A DNA stretch of 64,000 nucleotides from Bacteroidales bacterium UBA4116 (GTDB lineage: Bacteria; Bacteroidota; Bacteroidia; Bacteroidales; Tannerellaceae). The stretch spans positions 136,466 to 200,465 of the forward strand of contig DFXE01000023.1 of assembly GCA_002381645.1 (NCBI GenBank), given 5' to 3'. Position 1 is the first letter of the stretch; the number at the start of each line of letters is the position of its first letter. The position numbers and the translations under genes were made by a program. Positions 35,192 to 45,030 of the stretch are shown here, piece by piece. Under the pieces are notes generated by a model. The model did no database searches. It worked only from the letters and a program-made list of their open reading frames with translations, and was not told where the DNA came from.

Positions 35192-37063
35192 ATGAAAAAG
35201 AACATTATATTTATTGTATTAACAATCATACTAACCTGCCAGTTCTCCGGTTGTAACGATTTTCTGGATCGTACTCCGACAGATTTCCTTACGGATGAAC
35301 AGGTATGGAACGACAACACCATGGTATTAGGTGTCCTGGCGAATGTGTACGACAGTGTACCCATGAACGGTTCTTTGCAGGATGATGTGAACTTTTCCCT
35401 GATTGACGATGTCATGTGGTGCGGACTAATGAATACCGATGTGGAAACAGCCCGTAATCAGATGGTTGCTTATGCCTATGATTTCCTGCGTTATTATGAT
35501 TACAGGTATATTTACAGGCTGAACCAGGGAATAGAAAAACTTCAGGCTTCGACTATCGCGGAAGATGATAAAGTGGTATATGAGAGTGAATTCCGCTTCC
35601 TGCGTGCTTATGCGTATTTTGAAATGGCACGCCGTATGGGAGGTGTTCCTTTAATTACACAAACAGCCGAATATACTCCCGGAATGGACATTTCACAGCT
35701 GCAGGTAGCACGCTCTACCGAAGCGGAGGTGTACGATTTCGTCTATAATGAATGTATGGCTATAAAAGAAATATTAGCCGCGAATAATGGTGTGACTAAT
35801 GTATCACGTGCCAATAAATATGCTGCCTTGGCCCTTGCCAGCCGTGCGATGTTATATGCCGGCTCCATATCTAAATACAATGCGGCGATGTCTTCACCCA
35901 TTTCCTCTCCATTACAATCCGGTGTCGTAGGGATGACGGGTACTTCACCAAACGGATATTATGAAAAAGCATTAGCTACGGCGGAAGAAATCATAAACGA
36001 CGGTGTATTCCAACTTCACCCGGTAAACTCTTCTGACGATTTCTATAATGCTGTTTGTGTCAAAGACGGGAACCGGGAAGTTATCTGGAGCAAGGACTAC
36101 TCTTCCGGTAAATTTCATATTTTCTCTTTTTCGAATATTCCCCAATCCATGAATGAAGACAATGATAATGGTTCGGATCTTTGCCCTACACTGGGTCTGG
36201 TAGAATCGTATCTTCCTTTAGACGGTGGACCGGGGAGAATAGCCGACAGGGATGCGAACGGCAATTATATTGCCTATGATGATGTATCGGAGATATTTGA
36301 TGGCCGGGATTACCGTTTGAAGGGAACTTGCCTGGTACCGGGACAAACTTTTAAAGGCGCTCAATTAGATATACTGGCGGGAGTTGCTATCTATCAGGCG
36401 GACGGTTCTTACCTTTTGATTGAAGGCTCCGAAGCAAACAGCACGTATGATCCGGCAGATGATCACCCGAATGCCGACGGCGGACGTTTTGTAGGAAATG
36501 ACGGGCCGTTAAGCCGTGCCACGTATACCAACACAGGATTTAATCTACGTAAATTTGTAGATGAAACAGCCGGTTCATCCGCACGAGGACAAGGTTCCTA
36601 TATCTGGTGGGTTTACTTCAGGATGGGAGAAGTTTACCTGAATGCAGCAGAAGCAGCTATGGAACTGGGACAAACGGATAAGGCGCTCAGATATGCGAAT
36701 GCGATCCGGGAACGTGCCGGATTCGGTGCAAACTCATGGACCGCGGCTGATCTGACAATCGATAATTTACTGCACGAACGTCGTTGTGAACTGGTATTGG
36801 AAGATCATCGTTTCTGGGATATGAAACGGCTCAGAAAGGCGCATATCCGGTGGAACGGAGTACAATCTGAAAATACCATGCTTTATGCTTTGTATCCTTT
36901 CCGCGTGATAGGTGGTCCGGACGACGGGAAATATATATTCGACCGCCATGTGGCTTATCGTTTCAGGGCGCCCCGTAATTTCCGTGTCGGTAATTATTAT
37001 TCCTCTTTTGCTACGGATGCATTAAACAGGAATCCGAAATTGGTTCAGAATCCTAATTTCTAA
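35192..37063 (+). CDS. SusD/RagB-family lipoprotein of the arabinan locus
   Basis: 623 aa, lipobox QFSGC (Cys21), mature NDFLDRTPTDFL. The SusD helices include ESEFRFLRAYAYFEMARRMGGVPL, and the C-terminal RagB block is RRCELVLEDHRFWDMKRLRKA, ending NRNPKLVQNPNF. It is somewhat longer than the locus-1 SusD. Predicted surface glycan-binding lid for the 31998 SusC. Confidence 0.95.
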   Translation: MKKNIIFIVLTIILTCQFSGCNDFLDRTPTDFLTDEQVWNDNTMVLGVLANVYDSVPMNGSLQDDVNFSLIDDVMWCGLMNTDVETARNQMVAYAYDFLRYYDYRYIYRLNQGIEKLQASTIAEDDKVVYESEFRFLRAYAYFEMARRMGGVPLITQTAEYTPGMDISQLQVARSTEAEVYDFVYNECMAIKEILAANNGVTNVSRANKYAALALASRAMLYAGSISKYNAAMSSPISSPLQSGVVGMTGTSPNGYYEKALATAEEIINDGVFQLHPVNSSDDFYNAVCVKDGNREVIWSKDYSSGKFHIFSFSNIPQSMNEDNDNGSDLCPTLGLVESYLPLDGGPGRIADRDANGNYIAYDDVSEIFDGRDYRLKGTCLVPGQTFKGAQLDILAGVAIYQADGSYLLIEGSEANSTYDPADDHPNADGGRFVGNDGPLSRATYTNTGFNLRKFVDETAGSSARGQGSYIWWVYFRMGEVYLNAAEAAMELGQTDKALRYANAIRERAGFGANSWTAADLTIDNLLHERRCELVLEDHRFWDMKRLRKAHIRWNGVQSENTMLYALYPFRVIGGPDDGKYIFDRHVAYRFRAPRNFRVGNYYSSFATDALNRNPKLVQNPNF

Positions 37064-37076
37064 AATAAAACATATT

Positions 37077-37790
37077 ATGAGAAATATATTATTATTTTTA
37101 GCTATACTGCCTTTCGTTTTCACTTCCTGTGAATACGATAATTACGATGAACCGACCGCTACTATTACGGGAAGGGTTATTTACGAAGGTCAGGCGATCC
37201 ATGTGAAGAACAACCAGGTGACATTCCGGTTATACGAACCCGGATGGGAACTATCGGCCAGTACGTATATGAATGTACAGGTTGCGCAGGAAGGAACTTT
37301 TAGCGCCACCGTATTTTCAGGGAAAAACTATCGCCTTATCCGGCAGGACAACATTGGACCCTGGGTAAATCCTACTTCTTCAGATACAGTGTTTGTCGAT
37401 AATTGCCAGAATAACCATGTGGTGGATATGCCGGTGGTTCCTTATTATTTATTAGATAATGCCTCGATAACTTGCAACAATAAAATAATATCTGCAACGT
37501 GTTCGATCAGGGAGATAACTGCCGGACGGAACATTGAATTTGTTGGTCTGTATGCAGGACGTAATTTTATTGTTGACGATACCTATAATTTCGGTAATGG
37601 CGTCGGTTCGGTAACGACAACTGCCGCCGCAGGCGAACAGGTTAATTTATCATTGGATATCAACAGCCTGTCTGTGAGTTCTACAGCAGGTTCATTACCT
37701 TCTACCGGTTTTATATATGCCCGTATGGGATTGAAGATTGAAGGAATAGATGCAATGATCTATACGGAATCGTTTAAATTGTCTATTTAA
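37077..37790 (+). CDS. DUF3823-like surface lipoprotein (SusE/F-position protein)
   Basis: 237 aa with lipobox VFTSC (Cys18). Residues about 28-110 look like a beta-sandwich (TATITGRVIYEGQAIHVKNNQVTFRLYEPGW), matching the DUF3823 N-terminal domain. Residues 125-237 form a second beta-domain. DUF3823 proteins follow SusD in many loci and are thought to be accessory glycan-binding lipoproteins. It starts 13 nt after susD and is followed by a terminator-like hairpin. Confidence 0.8.
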   Translation: MRNILLFLAILPFVFTSCEYDNYDEPTATITGRVIYEGQAIHVKNNQVTFRLYEPGWELSASTYMNVQVAQEGTFSATVFSGKNYRLIRQDNIGPWVNPTSSDTVFVDNCQNNHVVDMPVVPYYLLDNASITCNNKIISATCSIREITAGRNIEFVGLYAGRNFIVDDTYNFGNGVGSVTTTAAAGEQVNLSLDINSLSVSSTAGSLPSTGFIYARMGLKIEGIDAMIYTESFKLSI

Positions 37791-37832
37791 TATATTAGGT
37801 TAGCAGCAATATAGGTTTTTTAGGTAATGAAT

Positions 37833-37885
37833 GGGCTTTTTCTTGGATATTCTGAAAGAATAAATAAGAGTAAAGCCCTTTCTTT
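37833..37885 (+). terminator. Terminator-like long hairpin after the DUF3823 gene
   Basis: GGGCTTT (37833-37839) pairs with AAAGCCC (37872-37878), with an inner ATTCT-GAA-AGAAT hairpin and TTTCTTT after the stem. It may separate the core SusCD unit from the second GH43. Confidence 0.6.
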
Positions 37886-38027
37886 ACATTAATAATTAAT
37901 AATATGAATGAGAGTGGTCAAAGTAATTAATGAAGATATTGTTTCCTGTTTACGAGCTGAGTAAAAGCCATACAACTGATAATATTACCTGACTAATTTA
38001 ACTACTCATTCACATCAATAATAAAAT

Positions 38028-38987
38028 ATGAAACAAATTTATTCTCTTTTAGTAACAGGATTACTTCTGTTGTTATCCTTCCCTGCTAAGGCAGATACCA
38101 CCTTTGTAGCCAGAGGAAATCCATTGATCGATTATAAATATACGGCCGATCCGGGAGCGATGGTGTATGACGGGAAAGTGTATATTTATGCCGGACATGA
38201 TGAGTGTCCGCCGCCTAAGGAGCATTACCTTATCAACGAATGGCTTGTCTTTTCATCTCCGGATATGAAGACGTGGACAGAACATGCCGTACCCCTTAAA
38301 GCAAAAGATTTTTCGTGGGCAAGCGGCGAAGCATGGGCAAGCCAGGTGATCGAACGTGACGATAAATTCTATTGGTATGTAACGGTAGAACACAAGAACC
38401 GAGGCAAAGCTATAGGGGTAGCCGTAGCTGACTCTCCCATTGGTCCTTTTAAAGATGCGCGTGGTTCAGCGCTTATTACCAATGAAATGACCGGCCAAAC
38501 CCCTAAAATGATGTGGGATGATATTGATCCGACTGTTTATATCGATGATAACGGGCAGGCTTATCTCTATTGGGGAAATGTACAATGCTATTATGCGAAG
38601 CTAAAAGAAAACATGATTGAACTGGATGGCCCGATCCGCAAAGTAGACCTGCCTGCCTTTACGGAAGCTCCATGGATACATAAAAGAGGCGATTGGTATT
38701 ACCTGTCATATGCTTCAGGATTTCCCGAAAAAATAGGCTATGCCATGAGCAAAAGCATAGAAGGACCGTGGGAATATAAAGGTATACTGAACGAACTGGC
38801 GGGTAATTGCAATACCAATCATCAGGCTATAATCGAATTTAACGGCGACTGGTATTTTATATACCATAACGGCGCCATCAACACTGCAGGCGGGAGTTTC
38901 CGCCGTTCGGTTTGTATAGATCGTTTATATTATAATCCGGATGGAACCATGAAACGGATACAAATGACAAGCGAAGGTATTTTTTAA
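38028..38987 (+). CDS. GH43 family glycosidase (arabinofuranosidase/xylosidase type)
   Basis: 319 aa, single-domain GH43. Sec signal peptide 1-22 (FPAKA), probably periplasmic. Catalytic residues: Asp41 in YTADPGAMVYDGK (base), Asp in WDDIDPTVYID (pKa modulator), Glu in FTEAPWIHKRGDWYYL (acid). The subfamily cannot be fixed without alignment; in this locus it would remove arabinose units from oligosaccharides. A 237-nt spacer with a hairpin precedes it, and the HTCS gene follows after 66 nt. Confidence 0.88.
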   Translation: MKQIYSLLVTGLLLLLSFPAKADTTFVARGNPLIDYKYTADPGAMVYDGKVYIYAGHDECPPPKEHYLINEWLVFSSPDMKTWTEHAVPLKAKDFSWASGEAWASQVIERDDKFYWYVTVEHKNRGKAIGVAVADSPIGPFKDARGSALITNEMTGQTPKMMWDDIDPTVYIDDNGQAYLYWGNVQCYYAKLKENMIELDGPIRKVDLPAFTEAPWIHKRGDWYYLSYASGFPEKIGYAMSKSIEGPWEYKGILNELAGNCNTNHQAIIEFNGDWYFIYHNGAINTAGGSFRRSVCIDRLYYNPDGTMKRIQMTSEGIF

Positions 38988-39053
38988 TAGCTGACCTGAG
39001 GGTTTGTGTAGGTGATTACGTATCTTCGTTTCTGATAACATCCTGAATAATAT

Positions 39054-42000
39054 ATGAAAAACACGGTATATATACGCTTGGTCTGGTATTTGATACTAAC
39101 GCTACTTCCTGTTTCCGGGATAAAGGTGCATGCGGCATTCAATCCGGATGCGTATATATTCACATACCTTACTTTGGAAAACGGTATGGCGCAGAATACT
39201 GTCGATTATATCTATAGGGACAGTCGCGGCTTTATGTGGTTCGCAACCTGGAACGGATTAAACCGGTTCGACGGATACGGGTTTATACGCTACGATACCC
39301 AATCGAAGGAGAATGCGATCAATAGTTTATTTGTAAGGGCACTGGTTGAAGACTACCACAACCAATTATGGGTGGGAACGGAAGACGGTGTAAATGTAAT
39401 CGATATATATTCGGGCGAAGTAAAACGTTTTGATACGTATCCGTTTGCAGGGAACCGTATATTTACCGGGTCTGTAAATACGCTGATGAAAGATACAAAA
39501 GGGCGTATCTGGATTGGCTTCAGTGATGGACTTGCTATTGTTTCCTTAGATAATAAAGGAGATATAGCCGCGATAGATATGCTGGAGGAGGGACCGGAAT
39601 CTAACGTTTATATATTGTATCAGGATATCACCGGAAAGGTTTGGATAGGATACCGTAACGGGATACGGATAGCGAACGGTGTGTCGGAAAAGGTGATCCA
39701 GTTCGAACAGGCCCCGGGCTCATTGCAGGAAACCTCTTTTGGGGAAGTTTTTGCTTTCTTTCCCGAAGGAGATAAAATGTGGATCGGTACATCTTCCGGC
39801 CTGGTCCGCTATGATAAAAAAAATAAGACACATACCGTCTATACCAACGACTTACTTAATTCCCGTTCCCTGTTGCAGAATTACGTGAAAGATATAGCAA
39901 TGGACAGGGATGGAAACCTGTTGTTGGCAACATTTAAAGGCCTTTGCATTTATAATAAAGGCACCAATGATTTTACGCATATAGTTAGTTCACCCGAAAG
40001 AGCGGGTGGGCTGAATAATAACTTTGTCAATTCCTTGTATGTTGATCCGTCGGGTATGATCTGGATAGGCACGGAAAAAGGGGGTATCAATAAAATGATA
40101 AAAAAGGATGTGATGTTTAACCTCTATAGGCATGACAATAAACAACCTTCCTCTCTTTCGCCTAATCCTGTGAATGCTATTTATGAAGACAGTAACCGGA
40201 ATATTTGGATAGGTACGGTAGAAGGCGGGCTGAATAAAAGAACAGATCCGGCAGGTAAATTTAAGCATTTCAGGCATGATCCGAATGATCCTTATTCACT
40301 TACACATAATGCCGTGAGTGTGATAACGGAAGGGGGCGGATACCTATGGGTCGGAACATGGGGTGGCGGAGTCGACCGCATGGAGCTTACCCGTGAAGGG
40401 CTTTTTGAACATACCAGTGATTTAATAAGATCAGGTGCTTTCGTAAGTTCTTTTATATCCGGTATTGTCTATGATCCGGCATGGCACGCCTTATGGATCG
40501 GTACGCGCGACGGATTAGATTTTTACGACCTGAATACAGAAGCAGTTATTCAGGTCTTACATAAGGATAGACAGATCAACCTGGTATCGGGTATTTATCT
40601 CGACCGTTCTGATCGTTTATGGGCTGGGACGGAAAACGGATTGTTTTGTATAACTGCGGAACGTTCGGACAACGCCGTCGGGCATTTCAACGTGCAACAT
40701 TGTCCGTTGACAACGTCCATAAACAAAACTTTTCCACATGAAAAGATAAGCTGTATTTTCCAATCCGAAGATAACACACTGTGGTTTGGTTCGAACGGGA
40801 GCGGTTTATATAAGTTGACGGGTAGGGAAGACGATCGGTATGTTTTCAAGAACTACGGTACGGAAGTGGGATTTTCCGATAACGTTATATATGCCATAGA
40901 AGAAGATGAATTGGGCTATTTATGGTTGAGTACCAATATGGGGCTTTCATCCTTTTGTCCGGCAAACGAAAGGGCAAACACTTTCTATGCCTCTGATGGT
41001 TTGTCTACCAATCAGTTCTACTGGGCGGCATCCTGTCATACATCAGACGGGAAATTATTATTTGGTAATATGGATGGGGCTGTTATTTTCGATCCGTCGG
41101 AAATGGAACGCGACACAACACAATTGACCGTTTCCATAACAGGAGGAAAATTATATAACGAACCTGTAAATTACAACCTCATAAAAGACGGATGGAACTT
41201 GAAAGAAAGGGACCGTTCTTTTTCGATCGAATTTTCTTCGCTTTATTATCATTCTCCTGAAAAGATAAAATATATGTATATGCTTGCCGGATTCGATACA
41301 GATTGGACGATTGCTACCTCCAACCGCCGGTTTGCCAATTATACCAATCTTCCGGCAGGCAAATATGAATTTAAGGTAAGAAGTACTAATCCCGACGGCG
41401 AATGGTCCGGGTATATTACATCTTTGCCTGTCCGGGTAATCCCTCCGTTTTATAAAACACCCTGGTTCATAGGTTTTTTAGTCCTTTTTGTTATTCTACT
41501 GCTTTATTATATTAATGAAATGCGGATACGTAATTTGCAACGGCAAAAGCGCCAGTTGGAAGTTATGGTAAATGAACGGACGCAGGAAATAGAAAGCCAG
41601 AAAAACCGTTTAGCGATTCAGGCAAAAGACCTGGAGGAGGCTAATGAAAAACTAAACCAGGCTACCCAGGATAAGATAAGTTTCTTCACTAATATTACAC
41701 ATGAGTTTAAAACTCCGCTTACGTTAATTCTCGGCCCTATAGAACAGGCATTGAAATTAAGCCATAATCCTAAAGTAATAGATCAACTGAAGCTGGTTCG
41801 TAAAAACTCTAATTTCCTGCTGTCGCTTATTAACCAGTTGATGGATTTCCGTAAAGTAGATTCGGGAAGTATGAAAGTAAATAAAACAGCCGGTAATTTT
41901 GAGGAATTTGTCCACTCACTCATCCTTCCTTTCCATATATTGATAAACGGGCGTAATATCCTTGTGGAAGAGCGTTATCATCTGTCGGAACCGGTCTTCC

Positions 42001-43223
42001 GTTTTGATCCTGACCTGATGCAAAAAATACTGGTTAATTTACTTTCGAATGCCGTGAAATTTACCCCCGATAACGGCTCGATTCATGTGTATGTAAGCAT
42101 GTTGGAAAACAAGGCAACCAGAAAAAAACGGTTGTACTTATCTGTTAACGATTCGGGGCCGGGTATTCCACCTGATGAAAGAGATCAGATTTTCAACCGT
42201 TTTTATCAAATAGAAAACCAAACCATTTATCCTGTTTACGGACAAAGTGGTACCGGTATCGGATTATTCCTGTGCAAACAGATCATTGAACTATTAAAAG
42301 GTTCGATCACTGTAAAAGAAAATAAATCAGGTGGTAAAGGAGCATCATTCCGTATCCTTATTCCTATTGAACCCGAAGATGTCCAAACCGGCAACGCTTA
42401 TTATATGGAAACAGATGATGGAGACAGTTATAATGATGAGGAAACCGAAGAAACACCTGATAAACCATTATTGCTTATCGTTGAAGATAATTCAGATATG
42501 AGGATATTCATAAAATCGGTATTAGAAAGTAATTTCCGCATCATTGAAGCTCCCAATGGGGATGTTGCGCTAAAAAAAACAATAAAGCATTTGCCTGATT
42601 TTATTGTGGCAGACATTATGATGCCGGTAATGGATGGACTGGAATTTTGTATGAAGGTGAAAAATAATTTTGCGACATCCCATATCCCTATTCTGTTATT
42701 AACCGCCAAAAGCTCTACAGAAGTGCGGATCGAAGGATATCGTGCCGGTGCGGACGGATATATTGCCAAACCTTTTGATGCCGAATTACTTGTAGCGCGT
42801 ATCAACAATATACTCGAAGGTAAGTCGAGAATGCATAAGGCATTCAACAATAGTATGGATGTTAAATCACTGGATATTGAAGAAGAGTCACAAGACCGTA
42901 AGTTCCTGGATAAATTAATGGAAATCATCCATGATAATTATCAGGATGCAACCTTCGATGTTGCCGAGTTAATAGAGAAAATGCATATGAGTAAGAGTCT
43001 GCTTCATCGTAAGCTCCACTCATTGATCGGACAACCGGCAGTGAAGATTATCCGTTCCTATCGCCTCTCAAAAGCGAAAGAACTAATAGAAATCCATGCA
43101 GGAGGCCGTAAAAACATCTCCGAGATAGCCTATGAGGTGGGCTTCAACGACCCCAAATATTTCACACGGTGCTTTACAAAACAGTATGGTTCAACCCCCA
43201 GTTCATTATTAGATAAGCATTGA
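39054..43223 (+). CDS. Hybrid two-component system regulator (HTCS)
   Basis: 1389-aa inner-membrane sensor/regulator in one chain. Signal peptide 1 to about 27. About 14 Reg_prop beta-propeller repeats (about 35-690; motif GxIWIGT or LWVGT). Y_Y_Y domain (about 725-795). Transmembrane helix (about 802-822). HisKA with phospho-His883 (NITHEFKTPL), HATPase_c (LVNLLSNAVKF, DSGPGIP, GTGIGLFLC). Receiver with phospho-Asp1187 (VADIMMPVMDG). AraC-type helix-turn-helix (about 1285-1389, ISEIAYEVGFNDPKYFTRCF). Such regulators bind oligosaccharide in the periplasm and activate their own locus. It probably controls the GH51/GH43/SusCD genes upstream. All key residues are intact. Confidence 0.96.
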   Translation: MKNTVYIRLVWYLILTLLPVSGIKVHAAFNPDAYIFTYLTLENGMAQNTVDYIYRDSRGFMWFATWNGLNRFDGYGFIRYDTQSKENAINSLFVRALVEDYHNQLWVGTEDGVNVIDIYSGEVKRFDTYPFAGNRIFTGSVNTLMKDTKGRIWIGFSDGLAIVSLDNKGDIAAIDMLEEGPESNVYILYQDITGKVWIGYRNGIRIANGVSEKVIQFEQAPGSLQETSFGEVFAFFPEGDKMWIGTSSGLVRYDKKNKTHTVYTNDLLNSRSLLQNYVKDIAMDRDGNLLLATFKGLCIYNKGTNDFTHIVSSPERAGGLNNNFVNSLYVDPSGMIWIGTEKGGINKMIKKDVMFNLYRHDNKQPSSLSPNPVNAIYEDSNRNIWIGTVEGGLNKRTDPAGKFKHFRHDPNDPYSLTHNAVSVITEGGGYLWVGTWGGGVDRMELTREGLFEHTSDLIRSGAFVSSFISGIVYDPAWHALWIGTRDGLDFYDLNTEAVIQVLHKDRQINLVSGIYLDRSDRLWAGTENGLFCITAERSDNAVGHFNVQHCPLTTSINKTFPHEKISCIFQSEDNTLWFGSNGSGLYKLTGREDDRYVFKNYGTEVGFSDNVIYAIEEDELGYLWLSTNMGLSSFCPANERANTFYASDGLSTNQFYWAASCHTSDGKLLFGNMDGAVIFDPSEMERDTTQLTVSITGGKLYNEPVNYNLIKDGWNLKERDRSFSIEFSSLYYHSPEKIKYMYMLAGFDTDWTIATSNRRFANYTNLPAGKYEFKVRSTNPDGEWSGYITSLPVRVIPPFYKTPWFIGFLVLFVILLLYYINEMRIRNLQRQKRQLEVMVNERTQEIESQKNRLAIQAKDLEEANEKLNQATQDKISFFTNITHEFKTPLTLILGPIEQALKLSHNPKVIDQLKLVRKNSNFLLSLINQLMDFRKVDSGSMKVNKTAGNFEEFVHSLILPFHILINGRNILVEERYHLSEPVFRFDPDLMQKILVNLLSNAVKFTPDNGSIHVYVSMLENKATRKKRLYLSVNDSGPGIPPDERDQIFNRFYQIENQTIYPVYGQSGTGIGLFLCKQIIELLKGSITVKENKSGGKGASFRILIPIEPEDVQTGNAYYMETDDGDSYNDEETEETPDKPLLLIVEDNSDMRIFIKSVLESNFRIIEAPNGDVALKKTIKHLPDFIVADIMMPVMDGLEFCMKVKNNFATSHIPILLLTAKSSTEVRIEGYRAGADGYIAKPFDAELLVARINNILEGKSRMHKAFNNSMDVKSLDIEEESQDRKFLDKLMEIIHDNYQDATFDVAELIEKMHMSKSLLHRKLHSLIGQPAVKIIRSYRLSKAKELIEIHAGGRKNISEIAYEVGFNDPKYFTRCFTKQYGSTPSSLLDKH

Positions 43224-43916
43224 TTGATGCTATTTTCTGACTTTAATAAACCAAGAAATACATTTCCAATATAGGGAAATTACATGGATACGTTGCGTGT
43301 ATATTATATGGAATAGATTGATATTATTAAATAGTATAACAATGATGAATGAATATAATATAAATTGAATCAGAAATTTTTAACTTCAATTATTTCAATA
43401 TAACATATATCTAATTAACTTTAATCTAATAGTTTAACTCAATCATTTAAAGAGCTGTAAAAACAAGTCAAATGGATTGAACCTCTTGAATAAATTAGAT
43501 GAATAAATTGCATGGAATTTTAATATGATGCATATATAATTACAAACAATTTCAAAATCAAATAATAAGATGCTTGTATTATACACTTAATAAGTTAATT
43601 CATAAGTAACGTTCAACAATTTACTTATTGACAATAAAATGTGAGGTTAAGTAACCAATTGCTTTTTGAAAATCAAATAATGTGTTTTTAAAATTTTAAG
43701 TTAAACAATAAAATTCTTGTTTTTCTTGGCACGATAATTGTTCCTTGGGTTTTTTATAAGGCTTCTTAAGAATATATATTGTTGTTTAATCTTGAACATA
43801 CTTTTATCTGGATATTGTCAATCTTTCTTCTTTTACAGTCTTTCTGCTATTCTTAGCAAAGTTTTTAACAAAAAAGCCTTAACTTTGTTGATTAAGAAAA
43901 CAAGGGAGGCAAGGTT
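43224..43916. other. AT-rich intergenic region after the HTCS gene
   Basis: 693 nt without a convincing gene; a 60-codon frame at 43738-43920 is hydrophobic and lacks family features. Contains a 13-nt direct repeat AAAATCAAATAAT at 43554-43566 and 43669-43681, and a sigma-54-like site at 43725-43742. No terminator hairpin with a T tract is evident after the HTCS gene. Confidence 0.5.
43725..43742 (+). promoter_or_regulatory. Sigma-54-like -24/-12 element
   Basis: TTGGCACGATAATTGTT matches the YTGGCACG-N4-TTGCW consensus with one mismatch (TTGT for TTGC) and the correct 10-nt spacing between the -24 GG and the -12 G. It lies 175 nt before the gene at 43917. Confidence 0.45.
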
Positions 43917-44669
43917 ATGAAAGAAAAAAGTGATGTATTTGAGCGTTTTCGGGATTCTTTTAGTAAAATGGAAGGTCATTTCCATATCCTTGAGCAACGA
44001 GTGCCGGTTGAAATTCAGATGGAATACTTTAAATATTCCGAAAAGATGAGAAGAAATAATTTAGTGCTGACAACCGAAGAATTTGATTCTTTTAGGGAAG
44101 GCCTTACAGATGTGGAGCTTTCTACGGATCAGAAAAAATATATACTTTCCGCATTGGCGACATCAAATGAAATAAAAGCCTACAGAATGTTGGAGGAATA
44201 TGTTCAGCACCCTGACCCGGATGTGACAGACTGGGCCTATATGGCTTTAATGGAAAGTCGCATTTCTTTGGAGTCGGAACTGTCAGAAGAAAAACAAATC
44301 TATATATCCACCGGATTAGGCGGCAGAGCGGAAAAATTACGTTTTTACGTTTTAATCCTTGCAGCAGATAATAAACCGTTTGAGGAGTATCAGCGTCGCG
44401 TGATTGAACGGGAATTTGCTTATTATCTTCCCAAAGAGGATTGTGAAATAGAGCGTCTCACTATTGGAGACCTATATGTAGAATTATTGTTTCTGATCCC
44501 GGTACGGGCGGATATCAAATTAGTGTTAGACCGTGTCATTGCGGAATGTAATCAGTATGGAAATTTCCTTTCGGGCATTTTTACGGTTACCAATGTTAAG
44601 GAATTAACCCATGACGAGATAGAAGCGATTATTAATAAAAAATATGGGGACATTAAAACAGGCGGTTAA
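43917..44669 (+). CDS. Conserved-looking hypothetical protein
   Basis: 250 aa, soluble, with no signal peptide or membrane segment; I do not recognise the family. Residues about 75-130 (SALATSNEIKAYRMLEEYV ... DVTDWAYMALMESRI) look like HEAT-type helical repeats; the rest is mixed alpha/beta. The last 26 nt overlap the GtrA gene in another frame, which points to an operon with the GtrA and GT2 genes. An AT-rich 690-nt region with a sigma-54-like site precedes it. The ATG at 43917 follows an AGGGAGGCAAGG purine stretch, a good ribosome-binding site for this phylum. Confidence 0.75.
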   Translation: MKEKSDVFERFRDSFSKMEGHFHILEQRVPVEIQMEYFKYSEKMRRNNLVLTTEEFDSFREGLTDVELSTDQKKYILSALATSNEIKAYRMLEEYVQHPDPDVTDWAYMALMESRISLESELSEEKQIYISTGLGGRAEKLRFYVLILAADNKPFEEYQRRVIEREFAYYLPKEDCEIERLTIGDLYVELLFLIPVRADIKLVLDRVIAECNQYGNFLSGIFTVTNVKELTHDEIEAIINKKYGDIKTGG

Positions 44670-45030
44670 GTATGGCTTAGTAGGAATAAGCAATACCTTA
44701 ATCACGGCCGTTGTTATCTGGATAATGATGAAAATATTGGGATTTTCGGATATCTTTTCAAATATTACCGGGTACGCGGCAGGAGTAGCAAACAGCTTTA
44801 TATGGAATAAACAATGGACATTCAAAAGCTCTGATAGTTGGATGAGCAGTGCTATCCGATTTGGATTCGTTTTTGGAATTTGCTATTTACTTCAGTTAGG
44901 GTTATTATTGTACTTGAATAAGAACCTGCATATCGACCCGTATTACAACCAGTTGATAGCGATGGCTTTTTATACGGTTGTAAATTTCCTTTTGAACAAA
45001 TTCTATACTTTCAAAGAGCAGAATGGATAA
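44644..45030 (+). CDS. GtrA-family membrane protein
   Basis: 128 aa with four predicted transmembrane helices (about 11-31, 38-55, 67-90, 98-118). The GtrA signature includes KYGLVGISNTLI near the start, NSFIWNKQWTF (about 50-60) and NFLLNKFYTFK near the end. GtrA proteins are thought to move polyprenyl-phosphate sugars across the inner membrane, working with a GtrB-type GT2, which is the next gene (8-nt overlap). Confidence 0.88.
   Translation: MGTLKQAVKYGLVGISNTLITAVVIWIMMKILGFSDIFSNITGYAAGVANSFIWNKQWTFKSSDSWMSSAIRFGFVFGICYLLQLGLLLYLNKNLHIDPYYNQLIAMAFYTVVNFLLNKFYTFKEQNG

Noticed and set aside
43738..43920. 60-codon open frame before the 43917 gene
   Set aside because: It starts within the sigma-54-like site, is a low-complexity hydrophobic sequence in AT-rich DNA and has no ribosome-binding site; probably chance.
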